DNA from: Segatella buccae ATCC 33574 | GTDB lineage: Bacteria; Bacteroidota; Bacteroidia; Bacteroidales; Bacteroidaceae | Direction of reading: 5' to 3' | DNA: 64,000 nucleotides | Assembly: GCF_000184945.1 (NCBI RefSeq) | Contig: NZ_GL586311.1 | Coordinates: forward strand, 1,900,598-1,964,597 | Shown here: one piece after another, positions 45,589 to 54,051 of the stretch | How the letters are laid out: each line of letters starts with the position of its first letter | Position numbering within the stretch: the stretch's first letter is position 1 | Made by a program: the position numbers and the translations under genes | The notes under the pieces: model-generated | Told to the model about the DNA's origin: nothing | The model's input: only the letters and a program-made list of their open reading frames with translations | The model's database searches: none

Positions 45589-46398
45589 TTAACTTCTGCG
45601 GATCATTTCGCGCATGATTTCCGTCATCTTGGGTTGGGCAGAGTTGGCAGCAACCTGCACTTCCTCATGACTCACTTCAACCGGCACGTCGAAGCCTCCG
45701 AGGTCGGTGATGATGCTTACTCCAAACACCCTGATGCCGCAGTGGCGGGCAACAATGACTTCAGGAACGGTGCTCATGCCCACAGCATCACCGCCTAAAA
45801 TGCGATACATGCGATATTCGGCCGGGGTTTCAAATGTCGGTCCCTGCACCCCTACATAAGCACCGTGCTGCAATTTGATTCCCTTGCTGTCGGCTATTTC
45901 ATTTGCCAGTGCTATCAGTTTGGCATCGTAAGGTTCGTGCATATCCGGGAAGCGCGGGCCTGTGGGGAAGTTCTTGCCGCGAAGCGGATGCTCCGGGAAG
46001 CAATTGATGTGGTCGGTGATGACCATGATGTCGCCAATGTTGAATTTAGGGTTCATACCGCCCGATGCGTTGCTTACAAAAAGCATTTCTATGCCCAATT
46101 CATACATCACGCGTACGGGGAATGTCACATCTTTCATGGAGTATCCTTCATAGAAATGGAAGCGTCCCTGCATGGCGACGATGTCCTTGTCGCCGAGTTT
46201 GCCGAAAATCAGTTTTCCGCTATGTCCTTCGACTGTCGAGACCGGGAAATTGGGGATGTCGGAATAGTTGAATTCGTAGCTGTCAGTTATCTCTGAAGCT
46301 AATTGTCCCAGTCCTGTGCCCAGAATGATGGCTGTCTTTGGACTTGTTGTCATCCTTTCCTTTAACCAGGATGCTGTTTCTTGAATTTTTTCGTACAT
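45589..46398 (-). CDS. punA: Purine-nucleoside phosphorylase
   Basis: The 269-aa trimeric-type PNP releases purine bases from nucleosides with phosphate. Seen are ILGTGLGQLA, the phosphate-binding VEGHSGKLIFG, FHFYEGYSMKDVTFPVR, NASGGMN, ITDHIN, YVGVQGPTFETPAEYRM and GGDAVGMSTVPEVIVARH. The start MYEKIQET is preferred over one 6 codons upstream. Its first 116 bp overlap the end of lpxK in another frame. Confidence 0.95.
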   Translation of the reverse strand: MYEKIQETASWLKERMTTSPKTAIILGTGLGQLASEITDSYEFNYSDIPNFPVSTVEGHSGKLIFGKLGDKDIVAMQGRFHFYEGYSMKDVTFPVRVMYELGIEMLFVSNASGGMNPKFNIGDIMVITDHINCFPEHPLRGKNFPTGPRFPDMHEPYDAKLIALANEIADSKGIKLQHGAYVGVQGPTFETPAEYRMYRILGGDAVGMSTVPEVIVARHCGIRVFGVSIITDLGGFDVPVEVSHEEVQVAANSAQPKMTEIMREMIRRS

Positions 46399-47470
46399 AA
46401 CTAATAATTTTATCATTAAAGTTTTCTGCTCCTTCGAGCATGAATTTTATCTGTATGGGCAGAGCGTAGATATTTTTCCTGACTTCTTCGCTTAGTCCTT
46501 TGAGGTCTTGTAGTCTTGCGGCATCTTTCTCTGTTGTGATGATAGCCTTGGGTGAGGGCAGGGCATCGAATGCGCTGTTGATATTGTCTGCATCATGTGT
46601 CTTGAATTGGTGATGATCGGGAAAGGTGAGCGTCGTGAGATGATGCATCACACCATTCAGGTCGTTGACCATCTGGCGAGGTGAGGCAATGCCTGTGATG
46701 AGGAGTACATTGTGAGTGCCCAACTCTTTCATCGAGGCCGGACAACTGTCATTTCCCTCCGGGAATACAGGTTGGGGAGCGGCATAGTCGATGGTGGTGA
46801 AAAAGAGTTTCTGGTAGGGATAGAGGTCAAGAGCTTTAGTGAGCACTCTGAACTCCATCGGCTTCAGGTCTTTCGGACATTTGGTGATGATGACCATGTC
46901 AGCCCTGTTCTTTCCCGAGAGTGGTTCGCGAAGCCGGCCTGCCGGAAGCAGTGTGTCGTAGATGATGAGCCGGTGATAGTCTACAAGTAGGATGTTGATG
47001 CCCGGTTTCACATAGCGGTGCTGGAAAGCGTCGTCAAGCAAAATTACATCCGTATCCTTGGTAGCCTCGTCGTGTTGCAGTCGGTCGATGCCATGTGTGC
47101 GTTTCCTGTCTACGGCTACGAACACACCGGGAAACTTCCGGTGCATTTGGTAAGGCTCGTCGCCTATCTGTTGCACCTGCGTGTCATCGTTGGCGAGCAC
47201 ATATCCACGGCTTTTGCGCTTGTAGCCCCGTGAGAGGACGGCCACCTGTGCCACTTTCTCCAACAGCCGTATGAGATATTCCACGTGAGGAGTCTTGCCC
47301 GAACCGCCCACCGTGATGTTGCCCACAGCTATTACAGGAATGTCGAACGCCCGGCTTTTCAACACACCAATGTCGAAAAACCAGTTGCGAAGTCTCACTC
47401 CTGCACCGTAAATCCAACTGAGCGGGCGCAGAAATTCATTGATTTTGATAAGATCTCCTTCTGTTCTCAC
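46283..47470 (-). CDS. lpxK: Tetraacyldisaccharide 4'-kinase
   Basis: The 395-aa inner-membrane kinase phosphorylates the 4' position of the lipid A precursor. Walker A is VGNITVGGSGKTPHVEYL (49-66), Walker B region VILLDDAFQHRYV, and VLSRGYKRKSRGYV and PAGRLREPLSG are family hallmarks. It ends with a basic, Ser/His-rich tail of about 40 residues translated from DNA that also encodes the PunA N-terminus, a long overlap. It lies between sppA (124 bp upstream) and punA. Confidence 0.95.
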   Translation of the reverse strand: MRTEGDLIKINEFLRPLSWIYGAGVRLRNWFFDIGVLKSRAFDIPVIAVGNITVGGSGKTPHVEYLIRLLEKVAQVAVLSRGYKRKSRGYVLANDDTQVQQIGDEPYQMHRKFPGVFVAVDRKRTHGIDRLQHDEATKDTDVILLDDAFQHRYVKPGINILLVDYHRLIIYDTLLPAGRLREPLSGKNRADMVIITKCPKDLKPMEFRVLTKALDLYPYQKLFFTTIDYAAPQPVFPEGNDSCPASMKELGTHNVLLITGIASPRQMVNDLNGVMHHLTTLTFPDHHQFKTHDADNINSAFDALPSPKAIITTEKDAARLQDLKGLSEEVRKNIYALPIQIKFMLEGAENFNDKIISYVRKNSRNSILVKGKDDNKSKDSHHSGHRTGTISFRDN

Positions 47471-47593
47471 ATTGCTTTTTTCTTAATATGGGTGTTTGAA
47501 AAGAGCCGTCTCTTTTGCCGTTTATGGTTTCTTGTGTTGACGTTTACATATCCCCATGGGTGTAAATCTGCCAAGCTGTGGCCGACCGACTCC

Positions 47594-49384
47594 TCATTTC
47601 ACATCAAGCGTGAAGGGAATCCGGGCCTGCAGCAGTTCACGGTTGCGGGCATTGCGCAGCTCCACAAACGGTTGGTAGAACTCTCCCAAAACCATTCTCA
47701 TGTGGCTGTCAAGATAGTTATTGTGGTTTTCTGCCTGATTGAGCAACTGTTCCAAGAAGCTGCCAACCAGCGGATATTCTTCCGCATGGTACTTCTTTAG
47801 TTTGGCCAGTTGGGCTGCTTTGGTCATTGCCTCTTCCAAACCGCCAAGCTGGTCTACCAGTTTCAGGTGCAGGGCATCCGTTCCCAGCCACACGCGGCCT
47901 TGTGCCACGTCTTCCACCTGGGCTGTTTTCATTTTTCGTCCTTCAGCCACACGCTGGCGGAACAGCACATAGCCACGGTTCACATAATTCTGAATGGCTG
48001 TAGCTTCGGTCGCATTGAAATGCCGTGCCATGGGCACCATACCTATCGGATAGCTGAAAGTGGCCATCTCGTTGGTCTTTTCTTCATCAAATCTGATACC
48101 CAATTTCTGGTTGTACAGCTCGCTGAAATCAGGCAGACAGGCAAAGATGCCGATGCTGCCGGTGAGTGTTGTGGGTTGTGCTACCAGCCAACGGGCACCC
48201 ATGCTCATGTAGTAGGCCCCCGAAGCAGCCATTCCGCTCATCGATACCACTACGGGCTTTTTGGCGTTGAGCAGTTTCACCTGTCGCCAAAGCTGTTCCG
48301 AGGCGTAAGCGTCACCGCCCCCCGAGTTGATGCGCAACACCACCGCTTTCACGTCGTCATCGTCAGCTAAATCGGCCAAGTCGCTGCACACCACGTCGGA
48401 CACGATTTCTTTCTCGCCACCGAAAAGGCTTTCCGACGGCATCCGCACGATAGAACCTTCACAGTAATAGACGGCTATGGCATCGCCTTGAGAGTCCTCC
48501 TCGCTTGCCTCTATCACGTCGCCAACCGTCACTTGGTTGATGTCTTCGTCCTCTTCAATGCCCAGTTGCTTTTTCATGGCAGCCTTCAGTTGGTCGTAAT
48601 AGAGTAGTCCGTCCACGATTTTATTGCTCACGAGCATCTTGTTGTCGTTCAGGAAGAGGGTGCTGTCAGCCAACTGCCGGAGCTTGGTCGGAGCGATGTT
48701 GCGGCTTTTCGACACATCCGCCACCATAATGTCCCATAACCCGTTGATGTAGCGTTTCACTTGTTCGTGGTTGGGTTCGCTCATCTGCTCCTCGGTGTAC
48801 CGTTCGGTGTAGCTCTTGAACTTGCCCACTTTAAACACCTGATATTTCAGTCCCACCTTGTCGTAGAGTCCTTTGTTGAATTGTATTCGGGCTGCAATGC
48901 CGTGCCAGTCGAGCATTCCCTCGGGGTTGAGGTAGAGTTTGTTGGCTATCGAAGTCAGATAATAGGCTCCCTGCGTGTAGGAATCGCCGTATGCGATAAT
49001 CCACTTGCCGCTTTTTTTGAAGTCGGCCAGTGTGTTGCGCAGTTCCTGTAGCGTGGCGTAGTCGCTCTGCAACACGCCCGCCTGCAAGTAGATACCCTTT
49101 ATCTTGTCATTGTCTTGTGCTTTCTTGATGGCGTCTTTCAGCTCGTTCAGTCCCAGTTGATTGATTCGATTGCCTGTGAGCCGGCCGATGAAATCTTCTT
49201 CCGCCTTTTCGCTGATATCCCCTTGCAGGTTTATCACCAACACCGAATTATCGTCAATCTTGGTCGTTCCGTTGCCAGAAACCATAATGCCGATGAGGCT
49301 GATAAAACCCAAGATGAGCATTACGATGCCGAAACCGAAAAGTCCGACAATCGTGGCAAGAACGTGTTTCAGAAAATCTTTCAT
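47594..49384 (-). CDS. sppA: Signal peptide peptidase SppA, 67K type
   Basis: The 596-aa protein has one N-terminal membrane helix (about 8-36) and two S49 halves facing the periplasm. The catalytic Lys190 (in VGKFKSYTERY) sits in the first half and the nucleophile Ser388 (in MSGMAASGAYY) in the second, as in E. coli SppA. It degrades cleaved signal peptides. It heads the sppA-lpxK-punA-thiL operon and has a full-consensus promoter. Confidence 0.95.
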   Translation of the reverse strand: MKDFLKHVLATIVGLFGFGIVMLILGFISLIGIMVSGNGTTKIDDNSVLVINLQGDISEKAEEDFIGRLTGNRINQLGLNELKDAIKKAQDNDKIKGIYLQAGVLQSDYATLQELRNTLADFKKSGKWIIAYGDSYTQGAYYLTSIANKLYLNPEGMLDWHGIAARIQFNKGLYDKVGLKYQVFKVGKFKSYTERYTEEQMSEPNHEQVKRYINGLWDIMVADVSKSRNIAPTKLRQLADSTLFLNDNKMLVSNKIVDGLLYYDQLKAAMKKQLGIEEDEDINQVTVGDVIEASEEDSQGDAIAVYYCEGSIVRMPSESLFGGEKEIVSDVVCSDLADLADDDDVKAVVLRINSGGGDAYASEQLWRQVKLLNAKKPVVVSMSGMAASGAYYMSMGARWLVAQPTTLTGSIGIFACLPDFSELYNQKLGIRFDEEKTNEMATFSYPIGMVPMARHFNATEATAIQNYVNRGYVLFRQRVAEGRKMKTAQVEDVAQGRVWLGTDALHLKLVDQLGGLEEAMTKAAQLAKLKKYHAEEYPLVGSFLEQLLNQAENHNNYLDSHMRMVLGEFYQPFVELRNARNRELLQARIPFTLDVK

Positions 49385-49421
49385 GTGTCTTCGTTTATGA
49401 TTGAAACAATAGTATCAGATG

Positions 49422-49452
49422 CAAAGATAATAAAAAAGGAGAGAAAAGCAAA
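49422..49452 (-). promoter_or_regulatory. Full Bacteroidota promoter for sppA
   Basis: On the minus strand TTTG (49449-49452), a 19-bp spacer and TATCTTTG (49422-49429) match the consensus. It lies 37 bp before the sppA start. Confidence 0.75.
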
Positions 49453-49486
49453 AAAATATAGAAAAACTACACCATTATTTATTAAC

Positions 49487-49599
49487 TTTGCATAAAATAG
49501 GCTGCATTCGGCAATTAGAAAGCAAGCTTTCATTGCGCTCATTTGCGCTATTTTTGCATAAAATAGGCTGCATTCGGCAATTAGAAAGCGAGCTTTCAT
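49487..49599 (+). repeat. Two 47-bp direct repeats with an internal hairpin and -7 boxes
   Basis: Units 49487-49533 and 49553-49599 are identical except one base. Each begins TTTGCATAAAATAGGCTGC and ends AGCTTTCAT, with a GAAAGC/GCTTTC hairpin. Each unit starts inside a -7-like box: TAACTTTG (49483-49490) and TATTTTTG (49549-49556). They lie upstream of the two-domain esterase gene and may supply its promoters. I recall the same sequence in other Prevotella intergenic regions. Confidence 0.75.
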
Positions 49600-49644
49600 G
49601 AAGCCCTTCGATACACTCAACATACAAAATAAATCGCAAAAACA

Positions 49645-51090
49645 ATGAACAAAAAGATTCTTTCAAGCATGATGGGACGGATGTTGCTGTCCTTTTTGCT
49701 GCTTTTCCCGATGGCATTGTCTGTTTCGGCACAAGAAACCGCCCGCAAGTTTCGGCTCTCCTTGTCGGCCGACGGCGAAGCCCAACTCTTTGCCTATCTG
49801 CCCTCCTCGCCCACAGGGCGGGCCGTGGTCGATTGTCCCGGTGGAGGTTATGCCCATTTGGCCATGGAACATGAGGGGCATCAATGGGCCGACTATTTCA
49901 ATCGTCAGGGCATTGCTTTCTTCGTGTTGAAATATCGTATGCCACACGGTGACCGTTCGCTGCCGATAGGAGATGCCGAGGCTGCCATGCGTCTGGTGCG
50001 CGACAGTGCAGCCGTGTGGGGCATCAATCCGCACGATGTGGGCATCATGGGCTTCTCGGCCGGTGGGCATTTGGCTTCCACATTGTCCACTCATGCCCCG
50101 TTGGCGGCCCGGCCGGATTTCTCCATTCTCTTCTATCCGGTCATAACGATGAATGGGGGCGCACACTCCGGCTCGCGCGAGAATCTTTTGGGCAAGCACC
50201 CCGACAAGCAGTTGCTCGACCTTTATTCCAACGAGACACAAGTGCGTGTCCACCGCACACCCCCTGCCATTCTCATCATGGCCAACGACGACAAGGCTGT
50301 GCCTCCCGTGGAAAACGGTGTGGCCTATTACAGTGCCATGCGTCGGGCGGGCAATGCCTGTACGATGCTCATCTATCCTTTGGGCGGTCACGGCTTTGGG
50401 TTCCGTTCTTCATGGCCTTACCATGAGTTGATGCTCAGCGAACTCACCGCATGGCTCCATCAGCTCCCTTCGTCCAAAGTCGGTGCGCTGCGTGTAGCCT
50501 GCATCGGCAACTCCATCACTGAGGGCTATGGCATTCCGATGGCTTCGCAGAACGGTTATCCGGCTGTGCTTCAGTCGATTTTAGGCAACGGCTACTTGGT
50601 GAAGAACTTCGGGGTGAGCAGTCGCACGATGCTGAACAAGGGAGACTATCCCTATATGAAAGAGCCGGCGTTTCGCGACGCTCTTGATTTCTGTCCCGAT
50701 GTGGCCATCGTGAAACTCGGCACCAATGACTCCAAACCCGAAAACTGGCAGTATGGCAGTGAGTTTGCCGCCGACATGCAGACACTCATCGACTCCCTCA
50801 AGGCGCTTCCGTCGAAGCCGAAGATTTTCTTGACTACGCCGATACCGGCCTTCAAGTCCACATGGAACATCAGTGACAGTGTCATCACGACCGGGATAAT
50901 CCCCGTCATCCGCAAGTTGGCCAAGAAAAACAAATGCATGGTGATTGACCTCCACACCCTTTTTGCTGCCGACGGTGACAAAATGCTTCCTGACGGCATC
51001 CATCCCAATGCCGAAGGTGCGCGGAAAATGGCCGAAATCATAGCCCGCGAACTGTCTCAGAAAGATCGGAAAAGAAAATGTGAAAAATAA
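49645..51090 (+). CDS. Two-domain esterase: alpha/beta hydrolase plus SGNH hydrolase
   Basis: The 481-aa protein has a signal peptide (about 1-30, VSAQ). The N-terminal domain (31-275) is a dienelactone-hydrolase/acetyl-esterase fold with CPGGGYAHLAMEHEG, nucleophile Ser138 in GFSAGG, Asp near 215 (ANDDKAVPP) and His249 (GGHGFG). The C-terminal domain (281-470) is SGNH/GDSL with GNSIT (Ser290), GTND (359-362) and DGIHPN (Asp450, His453). Both triads look complete. Such enzymes deacetylate plant xylan or pectin. No glycosidase is adjacent; the GH28 and GH3 genes are elsewhere in the window. Confidence 0.88.
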   Translation: MNKKILSSMMGRMLLSFLLLFPMALSVSAQETARKFRLSLSADGEAQLFAYLPSSPTGRAVVDCPGGGYAHLAMEHEGHQWADYFNRQGIAFFVLKYRMPHGDRSLPIGDAEAAMRLVRDSAAVWGINPHDVGIMGFSAGGHLASTLSTHAPLAARPDFSILFYPVITMNGGAHSGSRENLLGKHPDKQLLDLYSNETQVRVHRTPPAILIMANDDKAVPPVENGVAYYSAMRRAGNACTMLIYPLGGHGFGFRSSWPYHELMLSELTAWLHQLPSSKVGALRVACIGNSITEGYGIPMASQNGYPAVLQSILGNGYLVKNFGVSSRTMLNKGDYPYMKEPAFRDALDFCPDVAIVKLGTNDSKPENWQYGSEFAADMQTLIDSLKALPSKPKIFLTTPIPAFKSTWNISDSVITTGIIPVIRKLAKKNKCMVIDLHTLFAADGDKMLPDGIHPNAEGARKMAEIIARELSQKDRKRKCEK

Positions 51091-51189
51091 AATGTTAAAA
51101 TTAAAAGACTTTACACGCCTTTTTGTCGGGAAATAATTAGAGCCTTGTAACAGCCGGAATATTTTCCCGTAGCAGTCCTTTGACTTTCT

Positions 51190-51383
51190 GAAAGGGCCAC
51201 GGTTGGAAGCTCATTCGGGCCGAGTGAGAATCCAAGTGTGGCCCTTTCGCATGGCTGTTTGGGCCGGATGACACCCCATATTGGGGGTGGATGGCCTTTG
51301 TGGATATAGGGAATGAAAAAAGGGAACGGCTACCCGTTCCCTTTGCTATTGCAAAGATAATACATTTTGAAGCCGTTTCCAAA
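51190..51383 (-). ncRNA. Candidate small structured RNA, copy C
   Basis: On the minus strand TTTG (51380-51383), a 20-bp spacer and TATCTTTG (51352-51359) form a full promoter. An 11-bp hairpin (51319-51329 with 51334-51344) follows, then six T residues. Farther on, GAAAGGGCCAC and GTGGCCCTTTC (51190-51200 with 51238-51248) close a long second hairpin, and CACCCC/GGGGTG forms a small one. Blocks such as GGGGTGTCA and AAACAGC are shared with copy A. It is antisense to the flanking genes. The remaining gap (51091-51518) holds the cluster promoter only. Confidence 0.55.
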
Positions 51384-51442
51384 TCGGGTGTGAAAGTTGT
51401 TGACAAAGACGGGGCGGCGAGTTTTAATTTTTATCCTTTTTG

Positions 51443-51474
51443 TTTGGCTACATCGAATATTCTTTTTATTTTTG
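51443..51474 (+). promoter_or_regulatory. Full-consensus promoter of the biosynthetic cluster
   Basis: TTTG (51443-51446), a 20-bp spacer and TATTTTTG (51467-51474) match the Bacteroidota consensus. It lies 44 bp before the first cluster gene, and the following genes are mostly spaced by less than 60 bp or overlap. Confidence 0.75.
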
Positions 51475-51518
51475 CAAATCATAGTAACCGGATAAATAAT
51501 AAGCGTGAGATTGTTTAA

Positions 51519-53069
51519 ATGAATGATGGTTTTGAATTGGCCGAAGTCGAAAAGCTCCTCTTTCAGGGAGGGCAACTCCGACCGGATGAACTTCCCCTTA
51601 ATGAAGTGGAGAACTGTTATCGGTTTCTGGAAGACTTCTGCTCCGACAAGATTATTTACGGCATCAATACCGGCTTTGGCCCGATGGCGCAATGGCGCGT
51701 GGCCGACCTGCATCTGACAGCACTCCAATACAACATCATCCGCAGCCACGCAACGGGGGCAGGCGAACCGTTGCCCGACCTCTATGTGAAGGCGGCTATG
51801 ATAGCCCGCTTGGGCACTTTCCTGCAAGCCAAGTCGGGGGTGCATGTCGATTGCGTGAAGTTGCTGGTCGAATTTATCAATCGCGGGATATTCCCTTTCA
51901 TTCCCGAGCATGGAAGTGTGGGCGCAAGCGGCGACCTTGTGCAGTTGGCCCACATCGCACTGACGCTCATCGGCGAAGGCGAAGTGCATTATCGCGGAGA
52001 GTGGCGCAAGGCCGGCGATGTGCTTCGTGAATGCCGGTTGGAACCTCTCCGGATTCATATCCGTGAGGGCTTGAGCATCACCAACGGCACGAGTGTCATG
52101 ACAGGCATCGCCATGGTCAACCAGTTTCGTGCCGAACAGTTGCTTGACTGGGCCACCCTGGCCGGCGTGATGATGAACGAGATAGCCTCGTCGTTTGACG
52201 ACTTGATGGCCCGTGAGCTCAATGAGGCCAAGCGTCATGAGGGCCAACGGGTGATAGCCGAGCGTATGCGCGCCCTTGCCGAGGGCACACATTGCATGGA
52301 AAAGCGCGAGCATGAGCTTTACAACGGCGGGCATGAGGAAAAGACATTTGGGCACAAAGTGCAGGCCTACTATTCGTTGCGGTGTGTGCCGCAGATATTG
52401 GGGCCCATTTATGAGACGCTGGCCAACAGCCGTAAGGTGATAGAGGAGGAACTCAACTCGGTCTGCGACAATCCCGTGGTGGATCCCGTGTCGCGGAATG
52501 TCTATCACGGAGGCAATTTCCATGGCGACTACATCTCGCTCGAAGAAGACAAGGTGAAGATAGCGGTGGTGAGACTGGCCATGACTTCCGAGCGTCAGCT
52601 CAACTATCTGTTTCACGATCGCATCAACGGCATTCTGCCGCCGTTTCTCAATCTGGGCACGTTAGGACTCAACTATGGAATGCAGGCCTGCCAGTTCACG
52701 GCCACGTCGACCACGGCCGAGTGTCAGACGCTTGCCATGCCCAACTACGTGCACAGCATTCCCAACAACAACGACAATCAAGACATCGTGTCGATGGGCA
52801 CTAATACGGCGCTTATCACCCGCCACGTGATAGAAAACTGCCGCCAGATCATCGCCATCCAATACATTGCTTTGGCACAGGCTGTAGACTGTCTCGGCAT
52901 TCAAGATAAGTTGGCATCCACGAGCAGGCGCATCTATGAAGAAGTCAGAAAGGTCTGCCCCACGTTCGTGGAAGATACACCTTTTTATAAAGATATAAGG
53001 AATGTGGAGTGCTGGATGGCCGATCATCCTCTGCGGCTCGCCGATGATCGGGGCGGAAGAGAATCTTAA
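51519..53069 (+). CDS. Aromatic amino-acid ammonia-lyase, probably tyrosine ammonia-lyase
   Basis: The 516-aa protein carries the MIO-forming Ala-Ser-Gly (136-138) in GSVGASGDLVQL, YGINTGFGPMA (47-57), YHGGNFHGDYISLE and QFTATSTTAE. By memory it follows the tyrosine ammonia-lyase of Flavobacterium johnsoniae closely, including the Arg-Ser-His at 75-77, rather than the histidine-degrading HutH. Its likely product is p-coumarate, the usual starter of flexirubin-type aryl polyenes. No hut genes are nearby and the cluster context supports the starter role. Substrate identity is inference. Confidence 0.85.
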   Translation: MNDGFELAEVEKLLFQGGQLRPDELPLNEVENCYRFLEDFCSDKIIYGINTGFGPMAQWRVADLHLTALQYNIIRSHATGAGEPLPDLYVKAAMIARLGTFLQAKSGVHVDCVKLLVEFINRGIFPFIPEHGSVGASGDLVQLAHIALTLIGEGEVHYRGEWRKAGDVLRECRLEPLRIHIREGLSITNGTSVMTGIAMVNQFRAEQLLDWATLAGVMMNEIASSFDDLMARELNEAKRHEGQRVIAERMRALAEGTHCMEKREHELYNGGHEEKTFGHKVQAYYSLRCVPQILGPIYETLANSRKVIEEELNSVCDNPVVDPVSRNVYHGGNFHGDYISLEEDKVKIAVVRLAMTSERQLNYLFHDRINGILPPFLNLGTLGLNYGMQACQFTATSTTAECQTLAMPNYVHSIPNNNDNQDIVSMGTNTALITRHVIENCRQIIAIQYIALAQAVDCLGIQDKLASTSRRIYEEVRKVCPTFVEDTPFYKDIRNVECWMADHPLRLADDRGGRES

Positions 53070-53090
53070 ACAACGACAAACGACAAGTAA

Positions 53091-53819
53091 ATGAAATACG
53101 CATTGGTAACGGGAGGATCCCGTGGCATCGGCAAGGCCATCGCCTTGAGGTTGGCACAGACGGGGCTGCCCGTGATAGTAAACTATTGCAGCAACGACGA
53201 AGCGGCCCGCCAAACAGTGGCGGAGATAGAGACTGCCGGCGGAAAAGCCGAACTACTGAAGTTTGATGTGTCCGACGGCGAGGCTATTGAGGCTGCGTTG
53301 GAAGCGTGGGAAACTGCCCACCCCGACGACTATGTTTCGGTGTTGGTGAACAATGCCGGCATCCGTCGTGACAATCTGCTCATATTCATGCAAAACGAAG
53401 AGTGGCGCGAGGTGGTCGATACGCCCCTCAACGGCTTCTTTTTCGTCACCCGCCGGTTGCTCAAAAACATGTTGGCCCATCGTGGCGGGCGTGTCATTAA
53501 CATTGTCTCGTTGAGTGGCATCAAAGGTCTGCCCGGGCAGACCAATTACAGTGCGGCCAAGGCGGCCCTCATCGGAGCCACCAAGGCTCTTGCCCAAGAG
53601 GTGGCCAAGCGCAAGGTAACGGTCAATGCCATAGCCCCCGGCTTCATCGCCACGGACATGACAAAAGATCTGGACGAGAAGGAGTTGAGCAAGCTCATTC
53701 CTGCCGGCCGTTTCGGCAGACCCGAAGAAGTGGCTTCGCTCGCCGCTTTCTTGGCCGGTGATGAGGCTGCCTATATCACCGGACAGGTCATCCAAATCAA
53801 TGGTGGGCTGCATACTTAA
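53091..53819 (+). CDS. 3-oxoacyl-ACP reductase, FabG-like
   Basis: The 242-aa short-chain dehydrogenase has the NADPH motif GGSRGIG (8-14), NNAG (87-90) and the catalytic triad Ser140, Tyr153, Lys157. It should reduce the beta-keto group in each polyene extension round. It follows the ammonia-lyase by 21 bp, and the gap after it (53820-54051) is the largest in the cluster. Confidence 0.93.
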   Translation: MKYALVTGGSRGIGKAIALRLAQTGLPVIVNYCSNDEAARQTVAEIETAGGKAELLKFDVSDGEAIEAALEAWETAHPDDYVSVLVNNAGIRRDNLLIFMQNEEWREVVDTPLNGFFFVTRRLLKNMLAHRGGRVINIVSLSGIKGLPGQTNYSAAKAALIGATKALAQEVAKRKVTVNAIAPGFIATDMTKDLDEKELSKLIPAGRFGRPEEVASLAAFLAGDEAAYITGQVIQINGGLHT

Positions 53820-53881
53820 AATGCAAAAGGTGAAAAAATAGGTAGCATGAACAATAGGGGAAATGGCCAAATAAACTATGG

Positions 53882-53910
53882 CTAATTTGCTTCTTTGATC
53901 TTCAAATTAG
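53882..53910. repeat. Inverted repeat in the gap before the first ketosynthase
   Basis: CTAATTTG (53882-53889) and CAAATTAG (53903-53910) are exact complements with a 13-nt loop. The 232-bp gap is AT-rich and holds no ORF. The repeat could be an operator or weak hairpin for an internal transcription start. No clean TAnnTTTG box is seen in the gap. Confidence 0.4.
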
Positions 53911-54051
53911 TAATAAAATAAATGTAAATATTCACATAGATGGTGAGGAAATGGGCTCTTTGCACCAATGACGAGGATAGAGAAACATCTGGCAAGATGA
54001 TGAGCAGGAGTTTTCTTTGCATCTTTGAATTTTTAAATATTTGAGTTTTAA

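Noticed and set aside
49487..49599. CRISPR-like repeat pair
   Set aside because: Only two units, a spacer of 19 bp and no cas genes; better explained as a promoter-bearing repeat.
49381..49623. Short frame with repeated AECSLFYAK segments
   Set aside because: The repeat in the peptide is only the 47-bp DNA repeat read in antisense.
51137..51406. Minus-strand 89-codon frame in the gap before the ammonia-lyase gene
   Set aside because: It coincides with the structured RNA element copy C, including both hairpins.
51519..53069. Histidine ammonia-lyase of histidine degradation (HutH)
   Set aside because: No hutU, hutI or formiminotransferase genes are near, and the sequence and context match flexirubin-type tyrosine lyase.
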